Source: JADFDG01 sp965232985
GTDB lineage: Bacteria; Pseudomonadota; Gammaproteobacteria; Pseudomonadales; JADFDG01
Length of the DNA: 57,114 nucleotides
Assembly: GCA_965232985.1 (NCBI GenBank)
Contig: CBDDRC010000007.1
Location: 1 to 57,114, forward strand
Reading direction: 5' to 3'
Under the pieces are notes generated by a model that was not told the origin of the DNA, made no database searches, and worked only from the letters and a program-made list of their open reading frames with translations. How positions within the stretch are numbered: position 1 is the first letter of the stretch; every line of letters starts with the position of its first letter. Positions 1-9,053 of this stretch are shown here, in pieces. The translations under genes were made by a program, and so were the position numbers.

Positions 1-261
1 CGACGTGCCGTGATCCTGGTGCATGCACACCGGGATTTCCGGAAATTCCTCGATCGCGGCCAGGATCAGGTGGCGCAGGAACGGCGCGCCGGCGTATTTG
101 CGCGCGCCGGCCGAGGCCTGCACGATCACCGGCGCGTTGCATTTCTGCGCCGCCTCCATGATCGCGCGCATCTGCTCGAGGTTGTTGACGTTGAATGCCG
201 GGACGCCGTAGCTGTTTTCAGCCGCGTGGTCGAGCATTTGCCGCAGGGTGATGAGTGCCAT
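1..261 (-). CDS. fba: Class II fructose-bisphosphate aldolase, N-terminal part (cut by window edge)
   Basis: Only the first 87 codons are inside the window; the gene runs off the left edge. The visible part opens MALITLRQMLDHAAENSYG, continues through the family's AFNVNN segment, and reaches a QDHG segment that in class II aldolases belongs to the zinc and substrate site. The enzyme splits fructose-1,6-bisphosphate into glyceraldehyde-3-phosphate and dihydroxyacetone phosphate. The start is supported by a GAGG-type ribosome site just upstream. It lies 14 bases after pgk on the same strand, so it is the last visible gene of a tkt-gap-pgk-fba operon. Confidence 0.93.
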   Translation of the reverse strand, partial: MALITLRQMLDHAAENSYGVPAFNVNNLEQMRAIMEAAQKCNAPVIVQASAGARKYAGAPFLRHLILAAIEEFPEIPVCMHQDHGTS

Positions 262-275
262 GGTGATTTCCTCTA

Positions 276-1466
276 TTAGCCTTTCGCCCGCTGCTGCAGA
301 ATTTCCACCGCCGGCAGCACCTTGCCCTCAACAAATTCCAGAAATGCGCCGCCGCCGGTTGAAATATAACCGATGCGATCGGCCACGCCGTACTTGTCGA
401 TAGCCGCCAGCGTGTCGCCGCCGCCGGCAATCGAGAACGCGCCCGATGCTGCAATCGCTTCCGCCAGCATTTTCGTGCCGTTGCCGAACTGGTCGGCCTC
501 GAACACGCCGACCGGCCCGTTCCACAGGATTGTTTTCGCACTCTTCAGCAGGCCGGCGAACTGCTGCGCGGTTTCCGGGCCCACATCAAGAATCATCTCG
601 TTGTCCGCAATATCACTGACTTTTTTTACCGTTGCCTTCGCGCTGGCGACGTATGCCATTAAATCCTCGCCCGCTGCGGGTGCCATCGCCACCACGACAT
701 CCACCGGCAATGGCACCTTCACTTTTGCGGCGATCTGCCTTGCGGTGTCGAGCAGCTCGTGCTCGCACAGCGATTTGCCGACCTTGAAGCCGGCAGCCGC
801 GAGGAAGGTGTTGGCAATGCCGCCACCGACGATCAACTGGTCGCAGATTCCGGTGAGCGACGTGAGCACGTCGAGCTTGGTGGAAACCTTCGAGCCGGCG
901 ACGATGGCGACCATCGGCCGCTGCGGCGCCTGCAGCGCTTTGCCCAGCGCCGCCAGTTCGGCGGCCAGCAGCGGGCCGGCGCAGGCAACTTTCGCGAATT
1001 TCGCAACGCCGTGCGTCGAACCTTCGGCGCGGTGCGCGGTGCCGAAGGCATCCATCACGAACACGTCGCACAGGGCGGCATATTGTTGTGCCAGCTCGTC
1101 TTTATTCTTCTTCTCGCCTTTGTTGAAACGCACGTTCTCGAACAGCACGACTTTACCCGCCTGTACCTCGACGCCCGCGAGGTATTCCCTCAACAACGGC
1201 ACGCTGCGGCCCAGCGCCTTCGCCAGGTACTCGGCCACCGGCCGCATCGAGTTCTCCTCGCTGAATACACCCTCCTCCGGACGACCAAGGTGAGACATCA
1301 CCATCACCGCCGCACCTTTTTCCAGCGCCAGCCTGATGGTGGGCAGCGAAGCCAGAATGCGCGCATCCGACGCAACCTTGCCGTTTTTCACCGGTACATT
1401 GAGATCCTCGCGAATCAAAACGCGCTTTCCCTTGAGGTCAAGATCAGCCATTTTTATGATGGACAT
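276..1466 (-). CDS. pgk: Phosphoglycerate kinase
   Basis: A 396-residue protein of full family length. It interconverts 1,3-bisphosphoglycerate plus ADP with 3-phosphoglycerate plus ATP in the cytoplasm. Visible signatures are the N-terminal RVLIREDLNVP segment, HLGRP, a central VAGSKVSTK segment and the C-terminal GGGDT/STGGGA glycine-rich loops of the nucleotide site. The chosen ATG has an AGGA ribosome site; an internal ATG five codons later is also possible. It sits 25 bases after the GAPDH-family gene and 14 bases before fba, consistent with one transcript. Confidence 0.97.
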   Translation of the reverse strand: MSIIKMADLDLKGKRVLIREDLNVPVKNGKVASDARILASLPTIRLALEKGAAVMVMSHLGRPEEGVFSEENSMRPVAEYLAKALGRSVPLLREYLAGVEVQAGKVVLFENVRFNKGEKKNKDELAQQYAALCDVFVMDAFGTAHRAEGSTHGVAKFAKVACAGPLLAAELAALGKALQAPQRPMVAIVAGSKVSTKLDVLTSLTGICDQLIVGGGIANTFLAAAGFKVGKSLCEHELLDTARQIAAKVKVPLPVDVVVAMAPAAGEDLMAYVASAKATVKKVSDIADNEMILDVGPETAQQFAGLLKSAKTILWNGPVGVFEADQFGNGTKMLAEAIAASGAFSIAGGGDTLAAIDKYGVADRIGYISTGGGAFLEFVEGKVLPAVEILQQRAKG

Positions 1467-1491
1467 GCTCGGTTCCTGATTGAATTACCAT

Positions 1492-2502
1492 TCACTTACG
1501 CAACGCGACGCACAAATCAACCAACCTGTGCGCATATCCCCACTCGTTGTCATACCACACCATCAATTTGGCGAGATTGCCGAGCAGGTGCGTTTCCGTG
1601 GCGTCGAAAATCGCCGATTCACGCCGATGGTTGAAATCGATGCTGACCAATGGCTCATCGTTGTAACCGACAAGGCCCCGCCACTCGCCGACGCTTGCCC
1701 GTTTGAACAGCGCGTTGATCGCCTGCGCGGTCGGCGGCTTGCGCAACTCGACGCTAAGATCGACCAGTGCAACATTCTGCGTCGGCACGCGCACCGAGTA
1801 GCCGGTGATACGGCCTGCCAGCCACGGCAACACTTTTTGCACGGCGCCGATGCTGCTCGATGTGGTCGGGATAATGCTTTGGCCGGCAGCGCGGGCGCGG
1901 CGCAAGTCGCGGTGCACATGGTCAAGCAGGTGCTGATCCGAGGTGCTGGCGTGGATCTCGGTCATCAGCACGCGCTCAACGCCGAACGCGTCATTGAGCA
2001 CCGACAGCACCGGCGCCAGACAATGCGTGGTGCAGGACGACGCCGAGATGACGTGCTGGTCGGCAGTCAGCGTTGTGTGATTGATGCCGTAGACCACCGT
2101 GGCGTCCGGCTCATCGAAACCAACCGCGCCAATCACCACACGCTGCGCACCGGCAACAAGATGTCGCGCGGCATCGGCACGCGCCCGAAACGCTCCGGTG
2201 CATTCAAGCACGAGATCGACATTCAGCTTATGCCACGGACACTCGGCGGGATCGGCAATTGCGGACAGCGCAATGCGTTTGCCATTGACGATGAGGCAGC
2301 CTTCTTCCAGGGCAACTTCACCACTGAACGGCCCGTGCGTGGAATCGTGGCGCGTCAGGTGCGCGATCGCATCAGCACGGCCTGTCTCGTTGATCGCGAC
2401 AATTTCGACACCGTACTCGCCACGCTCATGCAGCGCCCGCAGCACATTGCGCCCGATGCGGCCGTAGCCGTTGATCGCGATGCGCAATGCCCGTCCGGTC
2501 AT
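1492..2502 (-). CDS. Type I glyceraldehyde-3-phosphate / erythrose-4-phosphate dehydrogenase family protein
   Basis: A 336-residue NAD(P)-dependent aldose-phosphate dehydrogenase. The Rossmann start (INGYGRIGRNV), catalytic Cys157 and the conserved His184 are present. Several stretches look more like Epd/GapB than GapA: AINET after the second beta strand, AAGQSIIP, VSIDFNH and VWYDNEWG. The catalytic motif reads SCTTH, where most relatives have SCTTN. The ATG overlaps the tkt stop by four bases (ATGA), so translation is probably coupled. Position between tkt and pgk fits either glycolytic GAPDH or Epd (epd-pgk-fba is the E. coli order). Sequence alone does not settle which substrate is used. 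Confidence 0.85.
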   Translation of the reverse strand: MTGRALRIAINGYGRIGRNVLRALHERGEYGVEIVAINETGRADAIAHLTRHDSTHGPFSGEVALEEGCLIVNGKRIALSAIADPAECPWHKLNVDLVLECTGAFRARADAARHLVAGAQRVVIGAVGFDEPDATVVYGINHTTLTADQHVISASSCTTHCLAPVLSVLNDAFGVERVLMTEIHASTSDQHLLDHVHRDLRRARAAGQSIIPTTSSSIGAVQKVLPWLAGRITGYSVRVPTQNVALVDLSVELRKPPTAQAINALFKRASVGEWRGLVGYNDEPLVSIDFNHRRESAIFDATETHLLGNLAKLMVWYDNEWGYAHRLVDLCVALRK

Positions 2503-4508
2503 CCCGGCAAACCCTCAACGGCGGCGACAACCGCCGCCGTGGTGATGCCAAAATGCTGGAACAACTGCGCGGCCGGCGCTGATTCACCGAACGACTCCAT
2601 GCCGACGATCGCGCCATCCAGGCCAACGTAACGGCGCCAGTATTCCTTGATGCCTGCCTCAACAGCGACGCGCACACGGCAGGATTTCGGCAACACCGAT
2701 TCGCGGTAAGCGGCATCCTGCGCATCAAACACGTCGGTGGACGGAATCGACACAACACGCACCTTGCGGCCCTTTTCACCGAGCACTTTCGCCGCCGCCA
2801 TTGCCAGTTCCACTTCCGAACCGGTGGCAATGATGATCGCATCCGGATGCGCCGCGTCGTATGGCTCAACGACATAACCGCCGCGAGCAATGTTGGCGAG
2901 CGCGGTTTCGCTACGGGGTATATGCGGCAGGTTCTGCCGCGAGAAGACCAACGCCGTCGGCCCCATCTTGCGCTCGATCGCTGCCTTCCACGCTACCGCC
3001 GACTCCACTGCGTCCGCCGGGCGCCACACACTCATATTCGGCGTGAGCCGCAAATTGGCCAACTGCTCGACCGGCTGATGGGTCGGGCCGTCTTCGCCCA
3101 GGCCAATCGAATCGTGCGTATACACCTGGATATTGCGCTGCTTCATCAACGCTGCCATGCGCATGGCGTTGCGCGCGTATTCCATGAAAATCAAAAACGT
3201 CGCGCCGTAGGCAATGAAACCGCCGTGCAGGGCAAGGCCGTTGCAGATGGCGGTCATGCCGAATTCGCGCACGCCGTAATAAAGATAATTGCCGCTGGCG
3301 TCGTCGTGGGTAATGCCTTTCGAGCCTTTCCAGATCGTCAGGTTGGAGCCGGCAAGATCGGCCGAGCCGCCGAGCAGTTCCGGCAGCAACGCACCGAACC
3401 CGTTGAGCGCATTCTGCGAGGCCTTGCGGGTGGCAATGGTTTCGCCCCTGGCGGCGACATCGCGGATGAACGCATTGGCCTTCTCGTGCCAGCCGGCCGG
3501 CAGTTCGTTGCGCATGCGGCGCACGAACTCGGCAGCCAGCGCCGGATTTTTCGTCCTGTACTGCTCGAACAGCCCATTCCAGTCCGCCTCGCGTTTTGCG
3601 CCGGCATCATGTGCATTCCAGGCGGCGGCAATGTTGGCGGGAATCTCGAACGGCGCAAATTTCCAACCCAGTTTCTCGCGCGCACCCCTGATCTCTTCAT
3701 CGCCTAAAGGGGAACCGTGGCACTCTTCCTTGCCGGCTTTGGTCGGTGCGCCGAAACCGATGATCGTCTTGCAGCAAATCAGTGTTGGCTGCCCGGTATT
3801 GGTACGCGCGGTATTGATCGCAGTTTGCAGTTCCTGCGCGTCGTGGCCATCGACATTCGGGATCACCTGCCAGCCGTAGGCGCGGAAACGCGCCGGCGTG
3901 TCATCGGTGAACCAGCCGTGCACTTCGCCATCGATCGAAATGCCGTTGTCATCATAAAAAACGATCAGTTTGCCCAGGCCGAGGGTACCAGCGAGCGAAC
4001 AGACTTCGTGCGAGATGCCTTCCATCAGGCAACCGTCGCCAACGAATACATAGGTGTGGTGATCGACGATGTTCAGGCCATCGCGATTGAACTGCGCCGC
4101 CAGCGTTCTTTCTGCGATGGCCATGCCGACGGCATTGGCAAGACCCTGACCGAGTGGCCCGGTGGTTGTCTCGATGCCCGGCGTGTAGCCGTATTCCGGG
4201 TGGCCCGGCGTTTTCGAATGCAGCTGGCGGAAATTTTTCAGATCATCAAGTGATACGCCGTAGCCGGTCAGATGCAGCAGTGAATACAGCAGCATGGAGC
4301 CATGGCCGTTCGACAACACGAAGCGGTCACGGTTGGCCCAGTGCGGATTGGCCGGGTTGTGCGCGAGGAAATCGCGCCACAGCACCTCAGCGATGTCGGC
4401 CATGCCCATCGGCATGCCGGGGTGCCCGGATTTCGCCTTTTGAACCGCATCCATGCTCAGGGCACGGATGGCGTTGGCAAGCTCTCGGCGACTGGGCGTT
4501 GCGGGCAT
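2499..4508 (-). CDS. tkt: Transketolase
   Basis: Thiamine-diphosphate enzyme of the non-oxidative pentose phosphate pathway, moving two-carbon ketol units between sugar phosphates. The 669-residue product matches the usual length of about 660. Visible signatures are SGHPGMPMG near the N terminus, GPLGQGLANAVG, the GDGCLMEG diphosphate-binding motif, and a C-terminal pyrimidine-domain region with ATGSEVELA. I chose the ATG at 4508 because CAGGAG lies about nine bases upstream and the family starts there. An in-frame opening continues upstream to 4577 but lacks family sequence. It is the first gene of the operon with the GAPDH-family gene, pgk and fba, and is divergent from maeB. Confidence 0.96.
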   Translation of the reverse strand: MPATPSRRELANAIRALSMDAVQKAKSGHPGMPMGMADIAEVLWRDFLAHNPANPHWANRDRFVLSNGHGSMLLYSLLHLTGYGVSLDDLKNFRQLHSKTPGHPEYGYTPGIETTTGPLGQGLANAVGMAIAERTLAAQFNRDGLNIVDHHTYVFVGDGCLMEGISHEVCSLAGTLGLGKLIVFYDDNGISIDGEVHGWFTDDTPARFRAYGWQVIPNVDGHDAQELQTAINTARTNTGQPTLICCKTIIGFGAPTKAGKEECHGSPLGDEEIRGAREKLGWKFAPFEIPANIAAAWNAHDAGAKREADWNGLFEQYRTKNPALAAEFVRRMRNELPAGWHEKANAFIRDVAARGETIATRKASQNALNGFGALLPELLGGSADLAGSNLTIWKGSKGITHDDASGNYLYYGVREFGMTAICNGLALHGGFIAYGATFLIFMEYARNAMRMAALMKQRNIQVYTHDSIGLGEDGPTHQPVEQLANLRLTPNMSVWRPADAVESAVAWKAAIERKMGPTALVFSRQNLPHIPRSETALANIARGGYVVEPYDAAHPDAIIIATGSEVELAMAAAKVLGEKGRKVRVVSIPSTDVFDAQDAAYRESVLPKSCRVRVAVEAGIKEYWRRYVGLDGAIVGMESFGESAPAAQLFQHFGITTAAVVAAVEGLPG

Positions 4509-4657
4509 CGGACTGGGCTCCTGGGGCGGGGTATGGCCGGGGGCCGCCATTGTCCCCGAAGGGTCCCGGGGGGGCAATCAAACTGCCGGCCACCTGCGCA
4601 TGACTCCCTGCGCCACGGCCTGCACACTGCCATTGGCCCGCAGTGGTGCGCCGCCCC

Positions 4658-4663
4658 TACAAT
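4658..4663 (+). promoter_or_regulatory. Possible -10 element for maeB
   Basis: TACAAT lies 62 bases before the maeB ATG in the divergent tkt/maeB interval. A TTGGCC at 4633-4638 could serve as the -35 element, but the 19-base spacer is long. This is a weak prediction from motif shape only. Confidence 0.3.
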
Positions 4664-4725
4664 CAAGCGCGTTGCCATCAGTATCCATCAACCCGGCCAC
4701 CACGCCTGAGCGAGCTATCCACGCC

Positions 4726-7020
4726 ATGCCCGACAACGACGACAAACGCGCAGAATTGCGGCGCGCCGCGCTCGAATACCACGAGTTTCCCACTCCCGGA
4801 AAACTCGCCATTACGGCAACCAAGCAACTGGTCAACCAGCATGATCTCGCCATGGCGTATTCGCCGGGCGTCGCCGCCGCCTGCGAGGAGATCGTCGCCG
4901 ATCCGGCCAACGCATTCCGCTACACCTCACGCGGCAACCTGGTGGCCGTCATCACCAACGGCACTGCGGTGTTGGGCCTTGGCAACATCGGGCCGCTGGC
5001 CGCCAAACCGGTGATGGAGGGCAAGGCCGTACTGTTCAAGAAATTTGCCGGCATTGATGTCTTCGATCTCGAACTGCAGGAATCGAATCTCGACAAGCTG
5101 GTCGATATTATCGCTGCACTGGAACCCACTTTCGGTGGCGTTAACCTTGAGGATATCAAGGCGCCGGATTGTTTCTACGTCGAACGCCAGTTGCGTGCGC
5201 GGATGAAAATTCCGGTGTTCCATGACGACCAGCACGGCACGGCGATCGTCGTCGGTGCCGCTGTATTGAACGGCATCAAGGTCACCGGCAAAGACATCAA
5301 AAAAGTAAAGCTCGTCACCTCCGGCGCCGGTGCCGCCGCGCTCGCCTGTCTTGGCCTGCTGGTGAAACTCGGCGTGCCGCGCGAGAACATCTGGGCGACC
5401 GATCTTGCCGGGCTTGTCTATGAAGGCCGCACTGAACTGATGGATGACGACAAGGCAGTCTTTGCGCAGAAAACCACCCAACGCACGCTGGCAGAAGCGC
5501 TGCTCGGTGCCGATATTTTCCTTGGCTTAAGCGCTGGCGGCGTACTGAAACCGCACATGGTGAAAACCATGAACGCATCGCCACTGGTGTTTGCGCTCGC
5601 CAATCCGACGCCGGAAATCCTGCCCGACGAAGTACTCGCCGTGCGTAGCGATGCCATCATTGCTACCGGCCGTACCGACTACCCGAACCAGGTCAACAAT
5701 GTCCTGTGCTTCCCGTACATTTTCCGCGGCGCGCTCGATTGCGGTGCCACTACCATTACATCGGAAATGGAAATTGCCGCCGTGCATGCCATCGCCCAGC
5801 TGGCGCAGGCTGAGCAAAATGAAGTCGTGGCGGCGGCCTATGCCGATACCTCACTGACCTTCGGGCGCGACTACCTGATTCCGAAACCGTTCGACCCGCG
5901 GCTGATGATGAAAATCGCGCCGGCGGTGGCACAGGCTGCCGCCGATTCCGGCGTGGCGGCGCGCCCGATAGCCGACCTCGACGCTTATCGCGACAAGCTG
6001 CAAACCTTCGTCTACGCCTCCGGCGCAACGATGAAGCCGATCTTCATGCTCGCCAAGCAAGCAACGAAAAAACGCGTTGCCTATTCCGAAGGCGAGGATG
6101 AGCGCGTACTGCGTGCCGTCCAGGTAGTGGTCGACGAAAACCTGGCGCGACCGACACTGATTGGCCGGCCCGCCGTGATCGCCCACCGCATCGCCAAGTT
6201 TGGTTTGCGCCTGGAAGCCGGCCGCGACTATGACATCGTCAACATCGAAAAAGACGATCGCTACGACGAATACTGGCGCGAATACCACCGCATCACCGCG
6301 CGCAAGGGCATCACCGAACAACACGCGATGATCGAGATGCGCCGCCGCACGACACTGATCGGCGCCATGCTGCTGCGCAAAGGCGTCGTCGACGGCCAGA
6401 TCTGCGGCACCTGGGGCACCACGCCGCTGCATCTGCACTACATCGATCAGGCAATCGGCCTGCGCGAAGGCGCAAAAACCTACGCCTGCATGAACAGCCT
6501 GATCCTGCCGAACCGGCAGGTAATGCTGGTTGACACGCACGTCAATTACGACCCGACTGCCGAACAAATTGCCGAGATCACCCTGATGGCGGCGGAAGAA
6601 ATGTTGCGCTTCGGCCTGCACCCGAAAGCGGCGCTGCTCTCGCACAGCAATTTCGGTACCAGCAATCAGCCATCGGCAGTGAAGATGCGCGAGGCGCTGG
6701 CCATTCTGCAGCGCACCGCACCCTGGCTGGAAGTTGACGGCGAAATGCACGGCGACGCGGCGCTCGACGGCGCCTATCGCAAAAAGCTCATGCCAACCTC
6801 GACCCTGGAAGGCGACGCCAACCTGCTGGTACTGCCAAACCTGGATGCCGCCAACATCGCCTACAACCTGCTGAAAACCGCAGCTGGCGGCGGCATCGCC
6901 ATTGGCCCGCTGTTGCTGGGCGCCGCGCGGCCGGTGCACATCCTGACGCCGTCGGCAACCGTGCGGCGGATCATCAACATGACTGCGGTGACCGTCGCCG
7001 ATGCCAACGCCGCGCGCTGA
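4726..7020 (+). CDS. maeB: NADP-dependent malic enzyme with C-terminal phosphotransacetylase-like domain
   Basis: The 764-residue length equals the MaeB type (E. coli about 759). The N-terminal ~430 residues are the malic enzyme: a YSPGVA motif, a QHGTA segment, and a Rossmann region. They oxidatively decarboxylate malate to pyruvate with NADP. The C-terminal ~320 residues resemble phosphate acetyltransferase (YSEGEDERVLRA near its start) and are regulatory rather than catalytic in characterised MaeB. The ATG at 4726 begins family sequence; the frame is open further upstream but without homology. The stop lies inside the start of the next gene. Confidence 0.96.
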   Translation: MPDNDDKRAELRRAALEYHEFPTPGKLAITATKQLVNQHDLAMAYSPGVAAACEEIVADPANAFRYTSRGNLVAVITNGTAVLGLGNIGPLAAKPVMEGKAVLFKKFAGIDVFDLELQESNLDKLVDIIAALEPTFGGVNLEDIKAPDCFYVERQLRARMKIPVFHDDQHGTAIVVGAAVLNGIKVTGKDIKKVKLVTSGAGAAALACLGLLVKLGVPRENIWATDLAGLVYEGRTELMDDDKAVFAQKTTQRTLAEALLGADIFLGLSAGGVLKPHMVKTMNASPLVFALANPTPEILPDEVLAVRSDAIIATGRTDYPNQVNNVLCFPYIFRGALDCGATTITSEMEIAAVHAIAQLAQAEQNEVVAAAYADTSLTFGRDYLIPKPFDPRLMMKIAPAVAQAAADSGVAARPIADLDAYRDKLQTFVYASGATMKPIFMLAKQATKKRVAYSEGEDERVLRAVQVVVDENLARPTLIGRPAVIAHRIAKFGLRLEAGRDYDIVNIEKDDRYDEYWREYHRITARKGITEQHAMIEMRRRTTLIGAMLLRKGVVDGQICGTWGTTPLHLHYIDQAIGLREGAKTYACMNSLILPNRQVMLVDTHVNYDPTAEQIAEITLMAAEEMLRFGLHPKAALLSHSNFGTSNQPSAVKMREALAILQRTAPWLEVDGEMHGDAALDGAYRKKLMPTSTLEGDANLLVLPNLDAANIAYNLLKTAAGGGIAIGPLLLGAARPVHILTPSATVRRIINMTAVTVADANAAR

Positions 7021-8527
7021 GAAAACACTCCTGCAGGATCACGGCTATGGCGCCGCACGCCTTGCAGCGGTGACGGCCCGCATCGACTGGTCACGGCCGG
7101 ATGCCATGGCGCGCGCCCGTGATGCGCTCGCACTTTATGCAGGCACCGTCGTCGAACTGCTGCGTGACACCGCGAAAAACCGTCACCGGACGCTTGGTAA
7201 ATTCCTTAACGACCTGATTGCCGCCAGCAGCGAAACCGAGCTTCCTCTGCTCTGGTTGGCACTGCGTTACGCCGAACGCAATACGCCAACAACCGGATTG
7301 CTGGCGACACGGCGCGCACTGCTCGACAACGCATCCGCGCCGGTCGCAGCGCACTGGCGGCTGCTGCGCGATGGCACGCTGCCGGCCGCCCGGCTACCGG
7401 AAATCGCGCCCGTTGAAACCGATACCCTGCTGGCACTGCAGGCCGCGCAACTGGCCAAAGCCGGTACGCTGACAACGGCAGCGTCGACGCTACGCCTGCT
7501 GAAATTTGCCGCCGCACAGGACGAAGGCCGTGCCGCGCTGCTGCGTCATGTCCGCCTCGTGCAGAAACTGGTGACCGGCGACGCCGGCCACCCGCGCCTT
7601 GACTACGATGCATTTCGCGGGCTGCCGGCCGCACTGCGGCGCGTTTTGCTGTTTACGTCAGGTATGGCGGAATTTTTTCTTGATCCGGAAGCCCTCGCCG
7701 CATCGCGGCCGCCATCGCCGGCGTTCGATCCGTTGTTCTTCGATCGTGCCCTGGAAAATCTTGCCCACGGTAAGCTCGACCATGTCGATGTCGATACCTT
7801 GTTCATCAGCGCCGCTTCGACGCCGGCATTCCGCGCCCGCATCGTGACGGCACTCGCTAATGGCAGCGGCCGCCTTGCATGCAGCGACGACGTGCGCGAG
7901 CGGTTGATTGCCGGCGCCGAGCTGGCCGAGTTGGGGCTGGTCGCCTGTGCCGCTGCGCGTTCGCCCGACGATGTGCAGCGCGCGCTATCGCGCCTCGCAG
8001 CATTACCGCGCCACGGCATCCTCGGCGAAGGGCTGCTGCGCTTTGCGCTGATTGCCTGGCGCGACTGGCTGCCGACGCAGATTCCCGTTGTGCTCACCAA
8101 CGAGCCGGCTTTCTGTGACGGCATGCTCGATGCGGCAGCCCGGCGCCTGGCTGCGCATGTGCTGGCGACGCCGAACAACGACGATATTCATCAGGCACCT
8201 GCCTTGCTGTTCCGGCATGTCGTCGCATGGCTGAACTGCAGCGGTCCGCACGCGGCGCGCGACGCGATTGCGGCGCTGACGGACGCACTGGCGCGCGCCG
8301 GCGGCGCGCTCGCTGGCGATATCGATGGCAGCGACCTCTGCGCACTGCATCGTGCCGGGCCGCGCGGCGCCGTACTGGCACGCACCCTGGTCGACGCGTT
8401 GCGCGCGCAGGCGCCGGCTGCCTGGAGTGCGTACTCCGTTATGACAATGAGGCGGGAAAAGGCGATCACCGGCATTGGGGCGGTAGAGAAACCAAATACA
8501 GATTCGCCACTCCCGAGAAACTTCTAG
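7001..8527 (+). CDS. Unrecognised helical protein with a chimeric C terminus
   Basis: The 508-residue frame overlaps the end of maeB by 20 bases and so looks translationally coupled to it. I do not recognise a family. The protein is rich in Ala, Leu and Arg with amphipathic helical stretches and no clear membrane segment or signal peptide, suggesting an alpha-solenoid-like fold (inference). The last roughly 33 codons are probably not native. From about 8428 the same DNA encodes, in another frame, the tail of a TumE-type toxin, so the original 3' end has been replaced by a recombination junction. The gene may still be expressed with an altered tail, or may be decaying. Confidence 0.6.
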   Translation: MPTPRAEKTLLQDHGYGAARLAAVTARIDWSRPDAMARARDALALYAGTVVELLRDTAKNRHRTLGKFLNDLIAASSETELPLLWLALRYAERNTPTTGLLATRRALLDNASAPVAAHWRLLRDGTLPAARLPEIAPVETDTLLALQAAQLAKAGTLTTAASTLRLLKFAAAQDEGRAALLRHVRLVQKLVTGDAGHPRLDYDAFRGLPAALRRVLLFTSGMAEFFLDPEALAASRPPSPAFDPLFFDRALENLAHGKLDHVDVDTLFISAASTPAFRARIVTALANGSGRLACSDDVRERLIAGAELAELGLVACAAARSPDDVQRALSRLAALPRHGILGEGLLRFALIAWRDWLPTQIPVVLTNEPAFCDGMLDAAARRLAAHVLATPNNDDIHQAPALLFRHVVAWLNCSGPHAARDAIAALTDALARAGGALAGDIDGSDLCALHRAGPRGAVLARTLVDALRAQAPAAWSAYSVMTMRREKAITGIGAVEKPNTDSPLPRNF

Positions 8528-8580
8528 CCGATTTCCAACGTGACATTGAGAGGTGGAATTATGAAAACGGTAGTTCTTGA
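8428..8580 (+). pseudogene. C-terminal remnant of TumE-family (DUF6516) toxin
   Basis: About 50 codons in the frame ending at TGA 8578-8580. They carry the hallmark YDN-x-AGKGDHRH core followed by GRE-x-KYRF and a D-F-x-x-DI helix, the conserved end of the TumE/DUF6516 toxin family. The upstream half of a normal toxin of about 100 residues is missing: before 8428 this frame reads only the out-of-frame shadow of the preceding gene. No start codon with a ribosome site precedes it. The tail overlaps the antitoxin start by 20 bases, the normal toxin-antitoxin overlap, so the pair was once intact. Confidence 0.75.
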
Positions 8581-8908
8581 TGTTCGGTCTCCCAAGGAGG
8601 CCATGGCCGGGTTTGCCGAAACCTGGAATACGAACAAGCAGCAGAAGTCGGGTCGAATCAGCTTCGCGTCACCTGAGTTGCTGTGGAAGGTACTCACTGC
8701 TAAACGGTGGGAACTTCTGAAGGCGCTTTGTGGTGCTGGCCCCATATCAATTCGAGAGGCGGCTCGGCGGGTAGAGCGAGACGTCAAAGGTGTTCATGGA
8801 GACGTTGTGGCACTTCTTGATGCAGGCCTGCTCAATCGCACTGAGGAAGGCACAATCGAGTTTCCGTACGAAGCCGTGAAAGTTGAGTTCCTGCTGCTGG
8901 CTGCATAG
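8561..8908 (+). CDS. TumA-family antitoxin (HVO_A0114-like HTH protein)
   Basis: A 115-residue intact protein. It carries the family segment FASPELLWKVLTAKRWELL, then an IREAARRV helix-turn-helix, DVKGVHGDV recognition-helix region, and a FPYEAVKVEF strand near the end. This layout is the winged-helix antitoxin that partners TumE toxins and normally represses its own operon. The ATG at 8561 follows a GAGAGGTGG ribosome site. Its toxin partner upstream survives only as a C-terminal remnant, so this is an orphan antitoxin that may bind DNA or related toxins elsewhere (inference). Confidence 0.82.
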   Translation: MKTVVLDVRSPKEAMAGFAETWNTNKQQKSGRISFASPELLWKVLTAKRWELLKALCGAGPISIREAARRVERDVKGVHGDVVALLDAGLLNRTEEGTIEFPYEAVKVEFLLLAA

Positions 8909-9053
8909 TTGCTTCGTTGAGGTGTAGAAGTTCAGACCCGATCTGACAGGCGCCACAGCCGACTCGGCAAATCACCATCACTTCCGGTACCCTGCGCACT
9001 GCGCGCGGTCCTTCCCCGTCGCATTCTTCAAACCTCGCTGCCGGAGATCTGCC

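Noticed and set aside
759..2631. Long plus-strand open frames (291 and 383 codons) opposite pgk and the GAPDH gene
   Set aside because: They are antisense shadows in high-GC DNA. The opposite strand holds full-length conserved enzymes, and these frames have no family sequence or ribosome sites.
4509..4577. Upstream extension of transketolase to 4577
   Set aside because: The extra 23 codons are Pro/Gly-rich without family similarity, and the ribosome site points to 4508.
5851..6939. 362-codon minus-strand frame opposite maeB
   Set aside because: Its His/Gln/Arg-rich composition is typical of shadow frames, and maeB is unambiguous on the other strand.
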